NCBI GenBank assembly: GCA_965197455.1
Contig: OZ240208.1
Location: forward strand, 2,232,001-2,296,000
Reading direction: 5' to 3'
Source of the DNA: JAGWBD01 sp965197455
GTDB lineage: Bacteria; Chloroflexota; Anaerolineae; Aggregatilineales; Phototrophicaceae
Length of the DNA stretch: 64,000 nucleotides
Part shown: piece after piece, positions 33,445 to 41,088 of the stretch
Numbering within the stretch: position 1 is the first letter of the stretch
Layout of the letters: each line of letters opens with the position of its first letter
Position numbers and translations under genes: made by a program
The notes under the pieces: model-generated
Database searches by the model: none
The model's input: only the letters and a program-made list of their open reading frames with translations
What the model was told of the DNA's origin: nothing

Positions 33445-35484
33445 ATGCAGCTGATGCCGCGTAGCGAAAGAAACAAACGTCTGCGCGCGTTGCTGGTTCC
33501 GGCCCTTTTCTGTCTGCTGGCAGTCATCGTGTTCGCCACGCAGTTCGCTGGCCCGGGCTTTGGCGACGGACATCACGGCTGGGTGTCTTCTCACACGCTG
33601 TCCATCATGAGCCACGCCACAGCGGCCAACGGCTTTGTCGGCCACGCGTTCACGGAACTCAACGCCGACGGCTCACTCGACTACATCTACTTCGACCGCT
33701 CCCCGGCTTTTTTCAGCGCATTTGTCGGCGCGTTCATCAACTTGACGGATGACCTTACGTTGAAAGTCTGGATCGCGCGTCAGGTGATGCTCACCCATTT
33801 TGTGCTGGTGATGCTGCTTGCCTGGCTGTTGGTGCGACGCCTGGGCGCGACGTCGCTGGCGGCACTGGCCATTGTGGCCCTGGCCTGCTCCGGTTACTGG
33901 CTGCTCTTCTATCGTGAGCTGATCGACTACTCCCACCCGGCGCTGCTGGGCATGATGCTACTGCTCTACGTCATCGCGCGTGTGAAGCTGGAGCAATGGG
34001 AGCGTTGGCGCTGGCTGACCGCAGCGACGCTGGTTGCGGTCAGTCTGGGACGCGCACCCGTCTCGTGGAGTGTGCTGGGGTTGTGGGTCATGCTGGAGGC
34101 AGCGGGCATCCTGGTGCGGCGAGGTCTGTCGCCAGTGCAACGATTACGCGCCATCTTCGCGCACGACGCGACGCGCATGTTGCTGCTGGGCATCCTCTGG
34201 ATTCTGCTGATGACGGGCTACAACATCGCGCATGAGATGGCGCGCCGCGAGGTGCCGCTGGAGCAGACGAGCCTGGTCAAAGCGATGCAGCGCCGGTTGC
34301 CAGGGGGCGGGAATACAGTCTCGCTGTCGGATTTCGTCGAATACGTGCCGACCGTGGCGGAAAGGCTCCTGCAGTGGTACCTGCCAGTGAACAAGGAAGT
34401 TGCCTGGCACGTGCCTCGCTGGATCCTCGTGCTGGCCATGGCGCTCATCCTGGGCTACAGCCTGCACCAGAAGCCGGCGCTCCGCATGGTGCTACTCTTG
34501 ACGGCCTTTGCCGGCCTGATCTGGATCTTCGGGTTGATTAACCTCACAAAATATCATGACTTCATGACCATGCATGCCATGGGGCTTGCGCTGGTCTTCT
34601 GGCTGATCATTTTGCGTCGGCTGCAGCGCAACCCCTTTCTGGTCGCCGTCCTGCTGGCGCTCGGTGTGGCGCTCCTCCTGCGCACCAGCCTGCGGGTTGA
34701 GAAGAAAAATAGTGAGAAATTCAGGGAATATGCTGTTTACACGGAGGACTACAATCGCATCCTGCAGCAGCTCGGCCGCAGCGGGCAGGTGGTTTACAGC
34801 AGCCACAGGATTCAGGACGACATCATCAATGATGAGCCCTACGTGATGGGCCTGTACCTTGGCGACAACGTCCTTGCGAAGCATTTGAACGACGCGGGAT
34901 ACGTCGTCTCAAGCCGCGGCGAATACCTGGCCGTGCCGGCCTCACTGCCGGCAGATGACCGGGAAGGCCTGCTGTTGTATCACACGCGGACGCAGGAGAA
35001 CCGGGTCGGCTTCCTTTTCGCCATGGAACCGGCTGAAGCGGAAGCGCGTTATCTACCGAAGGATCTGGCGCCGCGCCACAATTTCGGCGGCGAGCTCAAG
35101 CTGGGCCACTGGGAACTGCGCGACAGCGTGCAGGTGCAGCCCTGCCAGCGCATCCACGTCGAGAGCTGGTGGCAGGTCTCCGTGAAGCCCCTGATTGACT
35201 ACAGCCTGCAGCTCGCCCTTACTGACGCAGAGGGACTCTTTGTCGCCTCTACTGATCACATGCTGACGAGCGAGAGCACACGCTTCCGGGAGCCGGCGGA
35301 CGAATGGTATCTGGATGCGCGCATGCTTCAGATTCCCTGCGACGCCACGCCCGGGGAGTATCCGCTGCTCCTCATCGTGTTTGACCCGCGCTCCATGGAG
35401 GTCAGTGACAAGTTGCCGCTGCTGCAGGCTGACGGCAGCGCCGGTGACACCTGGCTCTACCTGACCACGCTCTACGTCAACTGA
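33445..35484 (+). CDS. GT-C-like polytopic membrane protein, copy 3 of 3
   Basis: 679 residues, third tandem copy. The loop reads HHGWVSSHTLSIMSHATAANG and the second motif is YFDRSPAFFS, so the Arg-Tyr-Pro of copies 1 and 2 is Arg-Ser-Pro here. This may mark a change in activity. The C-terminal 60 residues are virtually the same as in copy 2 (WYLDARMLQIPCDA to WLYLTTLYVN). AAAGGG precedes the ATG at 33445. A remnant of a fourth such C-terminus lies at about 37.3 kb. Confidence 0.65.
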   Translation: MQLMPRSERNKRLRALLVPALFCLLAVIVFATQFAGPGFGDGHHGWVSSHTLSIMSHATAANGFVGHAFTELNADGSLDYIYFDRSPAFFSAFVGAFINLTDDLTLKVWIARQVMLTHFVLVMLLAWLLVRRLGATSLAALAIVALACSGYWLLFYRELIDYSHPALLGMMLLLYVIARVKLEQWERWRWLTAATLVAVSLGRAPVSWSVLGLWVMLEAAGILVRRGLSPVQRLRAIFAHDATRMLLLGILWILLMTGYNIAHEMARREVPLEQTSLVKAMQRRLPGGGNTVSLSDFVEYVPTVAERLLQWYLPVNKEVAWHVPRWILVLAMALILGYSLHQKPALRMVLLLTAFAGLIWIFGLINLTKYHDFMTMHAMGLALVFWLIILRRLQRNPFLVAVLLALGVALLLRTSLRVEKKNSEKFREYAVYTEDYNRILQQLGRSGQVVYSSHRIQDDIINDEPYVMGLYLGDNVLAKHLNDAGYVVSSRGEYLAVPASLPADDREGLLLYHTRTQENRVGFLFAMEPAEAEARYLPKDLAPRHNFGGELKLGHWELRDSVQVQPCQRIHVESWWQVSVKPLIDYSLQLALTDAEGLFVASTDHMLTSESTRFREPADEWYLDARMLQIPCDATPGEYPLLLIVFDPRSMEVSDKLPLLQADGSAGDTWLYLTTLYVN

Positions 35485-35539
35485 CGCAGGGGCGTATGCT
35501 ATACTGACGCCGTCATCGCCTGCTGGACAGGTGCCGCCC

Positions 35540-36355
35540 ATGGTCGATTTGCAGCGTACTTCGCCGCGCAACAAACCCGTCTCGCTTTTTGTGACCTGCA
35601 TCGTCGATGCGCTCTACCCGCGCACCGGCGTCGCCGTCGTCGAGGTGCTCGAACACCTGGGCCTGGATGTACGCTTCCCGCAGGCGCAGACCTGCTGCGG
35701 CCAGCCCGGCTTTAATTCCGGCTTTCATGACGATGCGCGCCGCGTCGCGCGGCAGTTTCTGCGCGCCTTTGCAGATGCTGAAGTGATCGTTACGCCCTCC
35801 GGCAGCTGTGCCGCCATGCTGCGCCACTACTATCCGCCGCTCTTCGCCGATGACCCCGTCTGGTACGAGCGCGCCTGCCAGGCCGCCCGCATCACCTGGG
35901 AGTTCAGCGAGTTCCTGGTCGACGGCCTCGGCGTCAGCGACCTGGGCGCGCGCCTGGCGCCGACGCGCGTGGCCTTCCACGATGCCTGCCACGGGCTGCG
36001 TGGCCTGGAACTGAAGGACCAGGCGCGCGCGCTGGCGGACAATATCGTGGGCGTGACGTTGCAGGAAATGGAAGGCGCGCAGCAGTGCTGCGGCTTTGGC
36101 GGGCTGTTCGCCATCAAGATGGCCGACATCAGCAACGCCATGCTGCAGGAGAAGATTCAGGCCATCACCAGCACGCCGGCCGACGTTTTCCTCACCGGCG
36201 ACTGCAGCTGTCTGACGCACATCAACGGCGGCCTCACCCGCCAGCGCCAGCCACAACGGCTGCGCCACATCGCTGACCTGCTGGCCGAGGGCTTGCGGCC
36301 GGAAAACGCGACCGCGCTGCCCGCAGGCTCGCCGGATATGGAGGCACATTCATGA
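35540..36355 (+). CDS. LutA/YkgE-like (Fe-S)-binding protein (CCG domain)
   Basis: A 271-residue protein with two cysteine-rich CCG domains: TCIVDALYP...QTCCGQPGFNSG in the N-terminal half and FHDACHGLRGLE...EGAQQCCGFGG with CSCLTH in the C-terminal half. In Bacillus LutA acts with LutB and LutC in L-lactate oxidation. Neither partner is beside it here; the next gene is a SIMPL protein whose ATG overlaps this stop codon (ATGA). ATG 35540 is preferred over GTG 35531, because GACAGG sits at proper spacing only for the former. A TATACT box lies near 35501 inside a GGCGT/ACGCC inverted repeat. Confidence 0.85.
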   Translation: MVDLQRTSPRNKPVSLFVTCIVDALYPRTGVAVVEVLEHLGLDVRFPQAQTCCGQPGFNSGFHDDARRVARQFLRAFADAEVIVTPSGSCAAMLRHYYPPLFADDPVWYERACQAARITWEFSEFLVDGLGVSDLGARLAPTRVAFHDACHGLRGLELKDQARALADNIVGVTLQEMEGAQQCCGFGGLFAIKMADISNAMLQEKIQAITSTPADVFLTGDCSCLTHINGGLTRQRQPQRLRHIADLLAEGLRPENATALPAGSPDMEAHS

Positions 36356-37053
36356 AACGTATTCTGCTCACGCTGGTTCTGTTGTTGACCCTTGTCACCG
36401 CCGCGCAGGCGCAGGAGACTTATCGCGCGTTGACCGTCACGGGTAGCGGCAGCGCCACCGGCGCGCCCGATCTGGCGCTGGTACGCCTCGGCGTGCAGAC
36501 CAGCGACGAGGACGTGCTCGCCGCCTTCACGCGCAGCAACGCCGTCACCGCGCGCATCATCGAGGCCCTGCTGGCGCTGGGCGTTGAGCGCAAGGACATC
36601 CAGACCAGCGGCCTCTCGCTGTATCAGGACCGGCCCTACGATCCCTACAGCGACATCGAGGATGGCACGATCATTTTCTGGGCGCAGAACTCGCTGAGTG
36701 TGGCCCTGCGCGACATTTCGCTGGTCGGCGAGGCCCTGGGAGCCAGCGTGCAGGCCGGCGCCAACTCCATCGACGGCCTTTCCTACGGCATAACCGACCC
36801 CACGGCGCTTGAGAACAGCGCGCGTGAACTGGCCGTCGCCGACGCCCGCAATCGCGCCGAACACTTGGCCGCGCTCACCGGCACGCAACTGGGCCGTGTG
36901 CTCAACATCGACGAGTCTTCCTACCAGCCGCGAGCGCGAACGGAACTGCGCGCCGTCGCCATGATGGCGGAATCGCTCGACGGCGGCGCGAGCGTGGAAG
37001 AAGGTCAGTTGAGCGTGCAGGTGGAACTGCGCATCACCTGGGAACTGAAGTAG
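36352..37053 (+). CDS. exported SIMPL (DUF541/BP26-like) protein
   Basis: A 233-residue exported protein: signal peptide KRILLTLVLLLTLVTAAQAQ, then the SIMPL domain with LTVTGSGSATGAPDLALVRLGV at its start, a central IDGLSYGITDP segment and a C-terminal VQVELRITWEL strand. Homologues include Brucella BP26/Omp28, which assembles into oligomeric rings; molecular role otherwise unclear. Its ATG overlaps the stop of the LutA-like gene by 4 bp, so the two are translationally coupled. Confidence 0.85.
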   Translation: MKRILLTLVLLLTLVTAAQAQETYRALTVTGSGSATGAPDLALVRLGVQTSDEDVLAAFTRSNAVTARIIEALLALGVERKDIQTSGLSLYQDRPYDPYSDIEDGTIIFWAQNSLSVALRDISLVGEALGASVQAGANSIDGLSYGITDPTALENSARELAVADARNRAEHLAALTGTQLGRVLNIDESSYQPRARTELRAVAMMAESLDGGASVEEGQLSVQVELRITWELK

Positions 37054-37244
37054 CCGGCTTCAGCGCGATGCCTGCCTGATGCTCGCCACAGTTCCGGATC
37101 GCTCCGGCAAGGCACCTGCGTGACGAGACGGCACCTGTGGGCAGGGAACGCCGGATTTCCGACAGCTTCAAGCCGGGTTATTGACCCATACATCGTGACG
37201 GGCGTCACACACCTGGCGGCGATCCGGGGGATAATTATCTCGGC

Positions 37245-37396
37245 AGAACGCTGGTGAACGCGGACCAGGTGCTGCCAGACCGGCCCCTGCAGGGCTCGCG
37301 CCCGTGGCTGGCGCCGCACAACGAGGGCGGGCCGCTGCCGCGGAGGACAGCGCCGGCGAGCGCTGGCTCTACCTGAACACGCTGTTTATCGAGTGA
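37245..37396 (+). pseudogene. decayed C-terminal remnant of a GT-C-like protein
   Basis: The end of this stretch encodes DSAGERWLYLNTLFIE then TGA (37394-37396), which matches the end of the three tandem proteins (GSAGDTWLYLTTLYVN). A few bases upstream, in another frame, HNEGGPLP resembles QERGPLPL of copy 1 at the same distance. So this is a frameshifted scrap of a fourth copy with the rest deleted. It lies in the otherwise empty 355-bp gap between the SIMPL gene and the flavin oxidoreductase gene. Confidence 0.65.
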
Positions 37397-37409
37397 GCAG
37401 GTAGCGACG

Positions 37410-38933
37410 TCAGCGCGATTCCTGCTTGATGGCCGCCAGGGTCTGCGCTTCCTCACGCTGGCTGTAGAAATCGTCGAGCGGATAGCAGCCCGAGACCAGG
37501 TTGTGGCGCGGCGCGGTGGTGCAGTCGCTGAAGGTGCGGCAGAGCAGCTTGCGCTGCAGGGGGCGCCCGGCCAGCACGTCGGCCGGCAGCTCCGGGCAGG
37601 CCAGCGCCATGCGGCCGAGGCCGACGAAATCGACCATGCCCTGGGCGACGGCCGCCTGCGCCACCTGCGGCAGCCACTCCTGCAGGTAGGAATAGCCGGA
37701 GCCGGTGAAGAGCAGTTGCGGGTGCGCGGCCTTGAGCTGCGCGGTGGCCTGTAGCTGGCGGGCGACGCCCAGCAGCGGATCCTCCGGCGGCAGGTAGCCA
37801 TCCGAGGGGGGAAAGAGCGCGGGGCGCTGGATGTGCGGCACGTAGTAGGGGCTGCCGGCGGTGATGCAGACGAGCTGGATTCCCAGCCGGGTCAGGAGGT
37901 CGAGAAAGCGATGCGGCCCGGCCATATCGCGGCCATTTTCCGGCCAATTCGCGTCAGAAGCGTCAAAATCGGCCATATTGTGGCCATATTGCGGACAATT
38001 CGCGTCAAAGGCGCCAAAAAATGGTGGCCAGGGATCGTCCGGCGGCCATTGCTCCGGCACGCCGACGCCGTCCGGACCGGGCTTCCAGGGGAGCATGTCG
38101 AAGGCGCTGAGGCGCACGCCGATGCCGAGGCCGGGCGCTTCGGCGCGGATGCCGGCGACGATTTCGCGCAGGAAGCGGGTGCGGTTCTCGAAGCCCCCGC
38201 CGTAAGGCCCGGGGCGACGGAAGGCGCTGAGGAACTCGTGGCCGAGATAGCCGTGGCAGTGCTTGATATCGACCCAGGCGAAGCCGGCCTGTTGCGCCAG
38301 GCGCGCCGCCGCGACGAAGTCCTCGATGAGGCGGGCGATCTCGTCGTCGTGGAAGAGGACGTCGTCGCCCTGGATGCCGAACTTCGCATCCAGCAGGGGG
38401 TGACGGTAGAGGGTGCGGGGCTGGAGGGGCGCGCCGGGGTCGGGGCGGCAGAAGCGGCCGGAGTGGGTGAGCTGCAGGCCGATGCTGAGGTCGTCGACGT
38501 TGCCGAAGCGTTCGCGGTGGGCCGCGACGAGGGTCTGGCGCAGGCCGGCGATGGCGGGCAGCGTGGATTGGTTGAGCAGGAGCTGGTTGGGGTTGGCGCG
38601 GCCATCGTGGCGGACGGCGACGGCCTCGCCGCCCCAGATGAGCTTGGCGCCGCTGAGGCCGAAGCGCTGCCAGCGGCGGGTCGTGAGCGGCGAGGGGCGG
38701 CCGTCGAGTTCGCCGTCCCAGCCTTCCATGGGCAGGATGCACCAGCGGTTGCCGACGGGGCCGAGGTCGGTGTGGAGGGGTTGGGCGAGGGGCGAAGCGG
38801 GCGCGGGCAGCAGCGTATCGTCGAGCGGCAGGTCGGCGCCGATGCGCTGGAGGTGGGCGCGGAACTGGTCGGCAGTGCGCAGGCGCGCGACGCGGGTGAT
38901 GCGCTCGGCGGGTACCACAGGCATCGGGGACAT
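37410..38933 (-). CDS. NADH:flavin oxidoreductase (Old Yellow Enzyme family) with repeat insertion
   Basis: A 507-residue FMN-dependent oxidoreductase. TIM-barrel landmarks: NRWCILPMEGWDG (FMN phosphate region), IWGGEAVAV, LTHSGRFCRP, and the substrate-binding HCHGYLGHEFLS. The order fits the OYE/2,4-dienoyl-CoA reductase group, but the C-terminal FAD domain of the large members is lacking. In the middle, where other members continue straight from the PDG loop to the FLDLLTRLGI helix, there is an extra ~34-residue stretch coded by two 51-bp repeat units (37919-38020). It keeps the frame. The first ~30 bp of the coding region and its promoter are duplicated at 39925-40016. Confidence 0.8.
   Translation of the reverse strand: MSPMPVVPAERITRVARLRTADQFRAHLQRIGADLPLDDTLLPAPASPLAQPLHTDLGPVGNRWCILPMEGWDGELDGRPSPLTTRRWQRFGLSGAKLIWGGEAVAVRHDGRANPNQLLLNQSTLPAIAGLRQTLVAAHRERFGNVDDLSIGLQLTHSGRFCRPDPGAPLQPRTLYRHPLLDAKFGIQGDDVLFHDDEIARLIEDFVAAARLAQQAGFAWVDIKHCHGYLGHEFLSAFRRPGPYGGGFENRTRFLREIVAGIRAEAPGLGIGVRLSAFDMLPWKPGPDGVGVPEQWPPDDPWPPFFGAFDANCPQYGHNMADFDASDANWPENGRDMAGPHRFLDLLTRLGIQLVCITAGSPYYVPHIQRPALFPPSDGYLPPEDPLLGVARQLQATAQLKAAHPQLLFTGSGYSYLQEWLPQVAQAAVAQGMVDFVGLGRMALACPELPADVLAGRPLQRKLLCRTFSDCTTAPRHNLVSGCYPLDDFYSQREEAQTLAAIKQESR
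37919..38020. repeat. two 51-bp direct repeats inserted in frame in the flavin oxidoreductase gene
   Basis: Units 37919-37969 and 37970-38020 match at roughly four of five positions. Both are rich in GGCCA boxes (CGGCCATAT..., GTGGCCATATTG) and share CAATTCGCGTCA. They translate on the minus strand to two 17-residue units, FGAFDANCPQYGHNMAD and FDASDANWPENGRDMAG. Confidence 0.8.
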
Positions 38934-38988
38934 GCGGGGCCTCGGGTGCGGGTGGGTGGTTAAGTGCGGCGGAGTATAGCGTGTAGCT
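38877..38988. repeat. direct repeat A: start and promoter region of the flavin oxidoreductase
   Basis: This segment covers the first codons and upstream region of the flavin oxidoreductase gene. A second copy lies at 39925-40016 in the same orientation. The two match closely, including GGTGCGGGTGGGTGGTTAAG and GGAGTATAGCGTGT, apart from a gap of about 17 bp in the second. Together they flank the first TIR gene. Confidence 0.85.
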
Positions 38989-38994
38989 CAGTCG

Positions 38995-39801
38995 CTAATT
39001 TTGACGCACAAGTCTTCTCAGTGCATTGAGCAAATCTTCAAGGGCATTCTCATAAGACTTTGTATTTTCATTGGAAACTTCTACGCGACGAAGTCCTGAT
39101 AATCCATCGGGATAACGTCCTTCACCTTTGTATCCAAGATGCCATACGGGAATAACGTTGTGTCCAAGATTCAGTGCAAAGTTAACTTCGGTGTTTACAT
39201 AGTCAGAGCGAGGAGTTTCTGGCGAATAAATGCATATTAGGGTGTCGTAATCGCGGATTGTAGAGAGAATTTCCCTTCTCAAATCACTGCCTGGCTGAAT
39301 CTCCTTATCGATGAATACAGTAATGTTGGGGTCGAGTTCTTTAATCCGTGCCTCGATTAGCAATGCAAAGGCGCAACTAGTTGACTGCTTGTAGGAGATG
39401 AATACCTTTAATGTGGTTACGGGATCAGGATTCAGCAATTTGAGGCCCTTGTCGGTTACAGAGGCCACTCTTTGAAACGGTGTAACATGCAATGGTGAAG
39501 TTGGATCTGCGTCGTTCCATTCGAGAAATCCTTGAGAAACTATATGATCACTTGTTGGCGGTTTGTTGTCCCACTTGTCCCGGAGCAGACCTGTGAAGTC
39601 TATTCTTTGCGTTGTCAGATTTGGCAAATAAATTTGTGGTGGCGGGAGCCATGATTCTTCTGAATGTATTCCCTGCATAAAAAATACGGGGAACGCATTT
39701 TCCCACTGTTTGTTCTCTACTCCCCAAGCCAAGTCACGTGCAAACTCTTTGATGCGCTCATCAGTACCAGTCGGGACAGGGCGTTCAAGGGGATGATCCA
39801 T
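38995..39801 (-). CDS. TIR-domain protein (TIR 1)
   Basis: A 268-residue protein. Residues about 130-225 form a TIR domain: LKVFISYKQSTSCAFALLIEARI, VFIDKEIQPG, DTLICIYSPET and VIPVWHLGYKG. Glu205 in DYVNTEV is at the place of the catalytic Glu of NADase TIR domains (as in SARM1), so NAD+ cleavage is possible. The ~125-residue N-terminal region (FARDLAWGVENKQWENAF...VTDKGLKLLN) is shared with TIR 2 and is otherwise unknown to me. The start at 39801 has GAGGAG 6 bp upstream. The DNA is much AT-richer than the flanks. Sited between two direct repeats and beside a DUF3644-like gene and a second TIR gene, it looks like a defence gene. Confidence 0.8.
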   Translation of the reverse strand: MDHPLERPVPTGTDERIKEFARDLAWGVENKQWENAFPVFFMQGIHSEESWLPPPQIYLPNLTTQRIDFTGLLRDKWDNKPPTSDHIVSQGFLEWNDADPTSPLHVTPFQRVASVTDKGLKLLNPDPVTTLKVFISYKQSTSCAFALLIEARIKELDPNITVFIDKEIQPGSDLRREILSTIRDYDTLICIYSPETPRSDYVNTEVNFALNLGHNVIPVWHLGYKGEGRYPDGLSGLRRVEVSNENTKSYENALEDLLNALRRLVRQN

Positions 39802-39878
39802 GTAAGTCTCCTCGCCCATCCGTCATACGAAGCACGGGCGAATGTGAGCATATGCAATTCGTAAAGGGATAGTTAGGG

Positions 39879-39884
39879 ATTATA
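39879..39884 (-). promoter_or_regulatory. -10 box (TATAAT) of TIR 1
   Basis: GTGTTATAATCCC on the minus strand about 80 bp before the start. The bases from here toward the gene (TTACGAATTGCATATGC) resemble the corresponding region of TIR 2, whose box is GTGCTATAATCCG. Confidence 0.5.
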
Positions 39885-39924
39885 ACACAGTCACAACAGA
39901 GGATTCTGTTGCAGTGTTGTCAGG

Positions 39925-40016
39925 GCGCAGGCGCGCGACGCGGGTGATGCGCTCGGCCGGCATGGCGGGGCCTCGGGTGCGGGTGGGTGGTTAAGTCCGG
40001 GGGAGTATAGCGTGTG
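39925..40016. repeat. direct repeat B: second copy of the oxidoreductase 5' region
   Basis: See repeat A at 38877-38988. This copy is not attached to an oxidoreductase gene. Its first 30 bp (GCGCGCGACGCGGGTGATGC..., 39931-39960) are identical to 43990-44019, where they lie at the breakpoint of a truncated gene. Confidence 0.85.
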
Positions 40017-40063
40017 GGTAGTTCTTGAAGGGGATTGTTGCCTTTCTGCCAAATTAGCAAACT

Positions 40064-41047
40064 TCAAGCAGAGTATATGGCACGGTTGTTATCACAGTGT
40101 TCCTTCACAACAGTCAACCAGTTTTCGTACCAATACCATTGCTTGCTCTCCCTTGTTGCAAAGGTGCCATATCCTTTGCTCGGTGATTTTGCATTCAAGG
40201 ATTGCCATAGTCTCGTGTGGTGGTGCATGTTGAATTTGGGGAAACCCAGTTCTTTCATCTTGCGAACTATTTCTCCCGGCAGAAATCGTTCGCGTTCTAC
40301 TGGTTTTAGTACCCAGTGCTGTATCTCCGCCTGATTTGCTGATTCAGCTTCAGGGCCAACAAACTTATACACTTCATCAGCTTGTCCTAGATGATTTACA
40401 AGTTTCCTAAAGAAAAATACATTTTGTGTGAATCTTGGATGGTTTAATTCCTCCTCGCTAAGTGATTGGTCAAAGTCGAGAATGTAACTTTGCGTGGACG
40501 AAGGCACGTTTGCCGTTGAGTCCTGAATGAGTTGATCTGGTATCAAGTTTCGAAACTGAATGCTGGCAGCCAGATACTTCCCAATATTGAACTTCGCGCC
40601 ATGCAGTTGATTTATGTACAGGTTGAAATTGAAAGCGCAGGCCAAGTATCTGTCATAGAGTTGGTCATCAAGACCAAATGTAGCTTGGTGTTCGATCTCA
40701 TTTCGTAGCCCAACCAGAAATTTCAAATTGTTGCTTGTATTCTTGTCCAGTGGGGACTCGTTGCAATCTATACAGTCAGTCAGACTCCAATACTTGTGAG
40801 CTCCGTTCCTAGTTTTATCAAATCTTCTAACTTTTCCTTTCTTTCTGTAATAACGGTATTCGATACCCTTCCTTCGGTAGTGTGCATGAAGGAGATAGGT
40901 CCACGCGATAACCATCAACACAATATAGGATTCGGACTTAAACAACATTGTAGGGTTGTTGAAAATCTGAACGGCACTTAAAGCCGACTCACGGGACTGA
41001 AATACCAAATTATCAGCAATGGATTTAACTCGGCGTTTACGTTTCAC
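40064..41047 (-). CDS. DUF3644-like protein
   Basis: About 327 residues, AT-rich DNA. The N-terminal ~180 residues match what I know of DUF3644: SRESALSAVQIFNNPTM, MVIAWTYLLHAHYRRKG, then FLVGLRNEIEHQ with a conserved helical Arg-Asn-x-Ile-x-His pattern also seen in HEPN-like nucleases. The C-terminal part (KMKELGFPKFNMHHHTRLW...SKGYGTF) looks like a DNA-binding or mobile-element-associated tail. The start is uncertain: GTG 41047 or TTG 41074 fit behind the TIR 2 stop, while the longer frame would overlap TIR 2. It is the middle gene of TIR - DUF3644 - TIR. DUF3644 genes are often found in defence or mobile regions. Confidence 0.7.
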   Translation of the reverse strand: MKRKRRVKSIADNLVFQSRESALSAVQIFNNPTMLFKSESYIVLMVIAWTYLLHAHYRRKGIEYRYYRKKGKVRRFDKTRNGAHKYWSLTDCIDCNESPLDKNTSNNLKFLVGLRNEIEHQATFGLDDQLYDRYLACAFNFNLYINQLHGAKFNIGKYLAASIQFRNLIPDQLIQDSTANVPSSTQSYILDFDQSLSEEELNHPRFTQNVFFFRKLVNHLGQADEVYKFVGPEAESANQAEIQHWVLKPVERERFLPGEIVRKMKELGFPKFNMHHHTRLWQSLNAKSPSKGYGTFATRESKQWYWYENWLTVVKEHCDNNRAIYSA

Positions 41048-41088
41048 CGTCGTTGTACTCGCTGATTCAACCAAGATAGTTATCCGAA

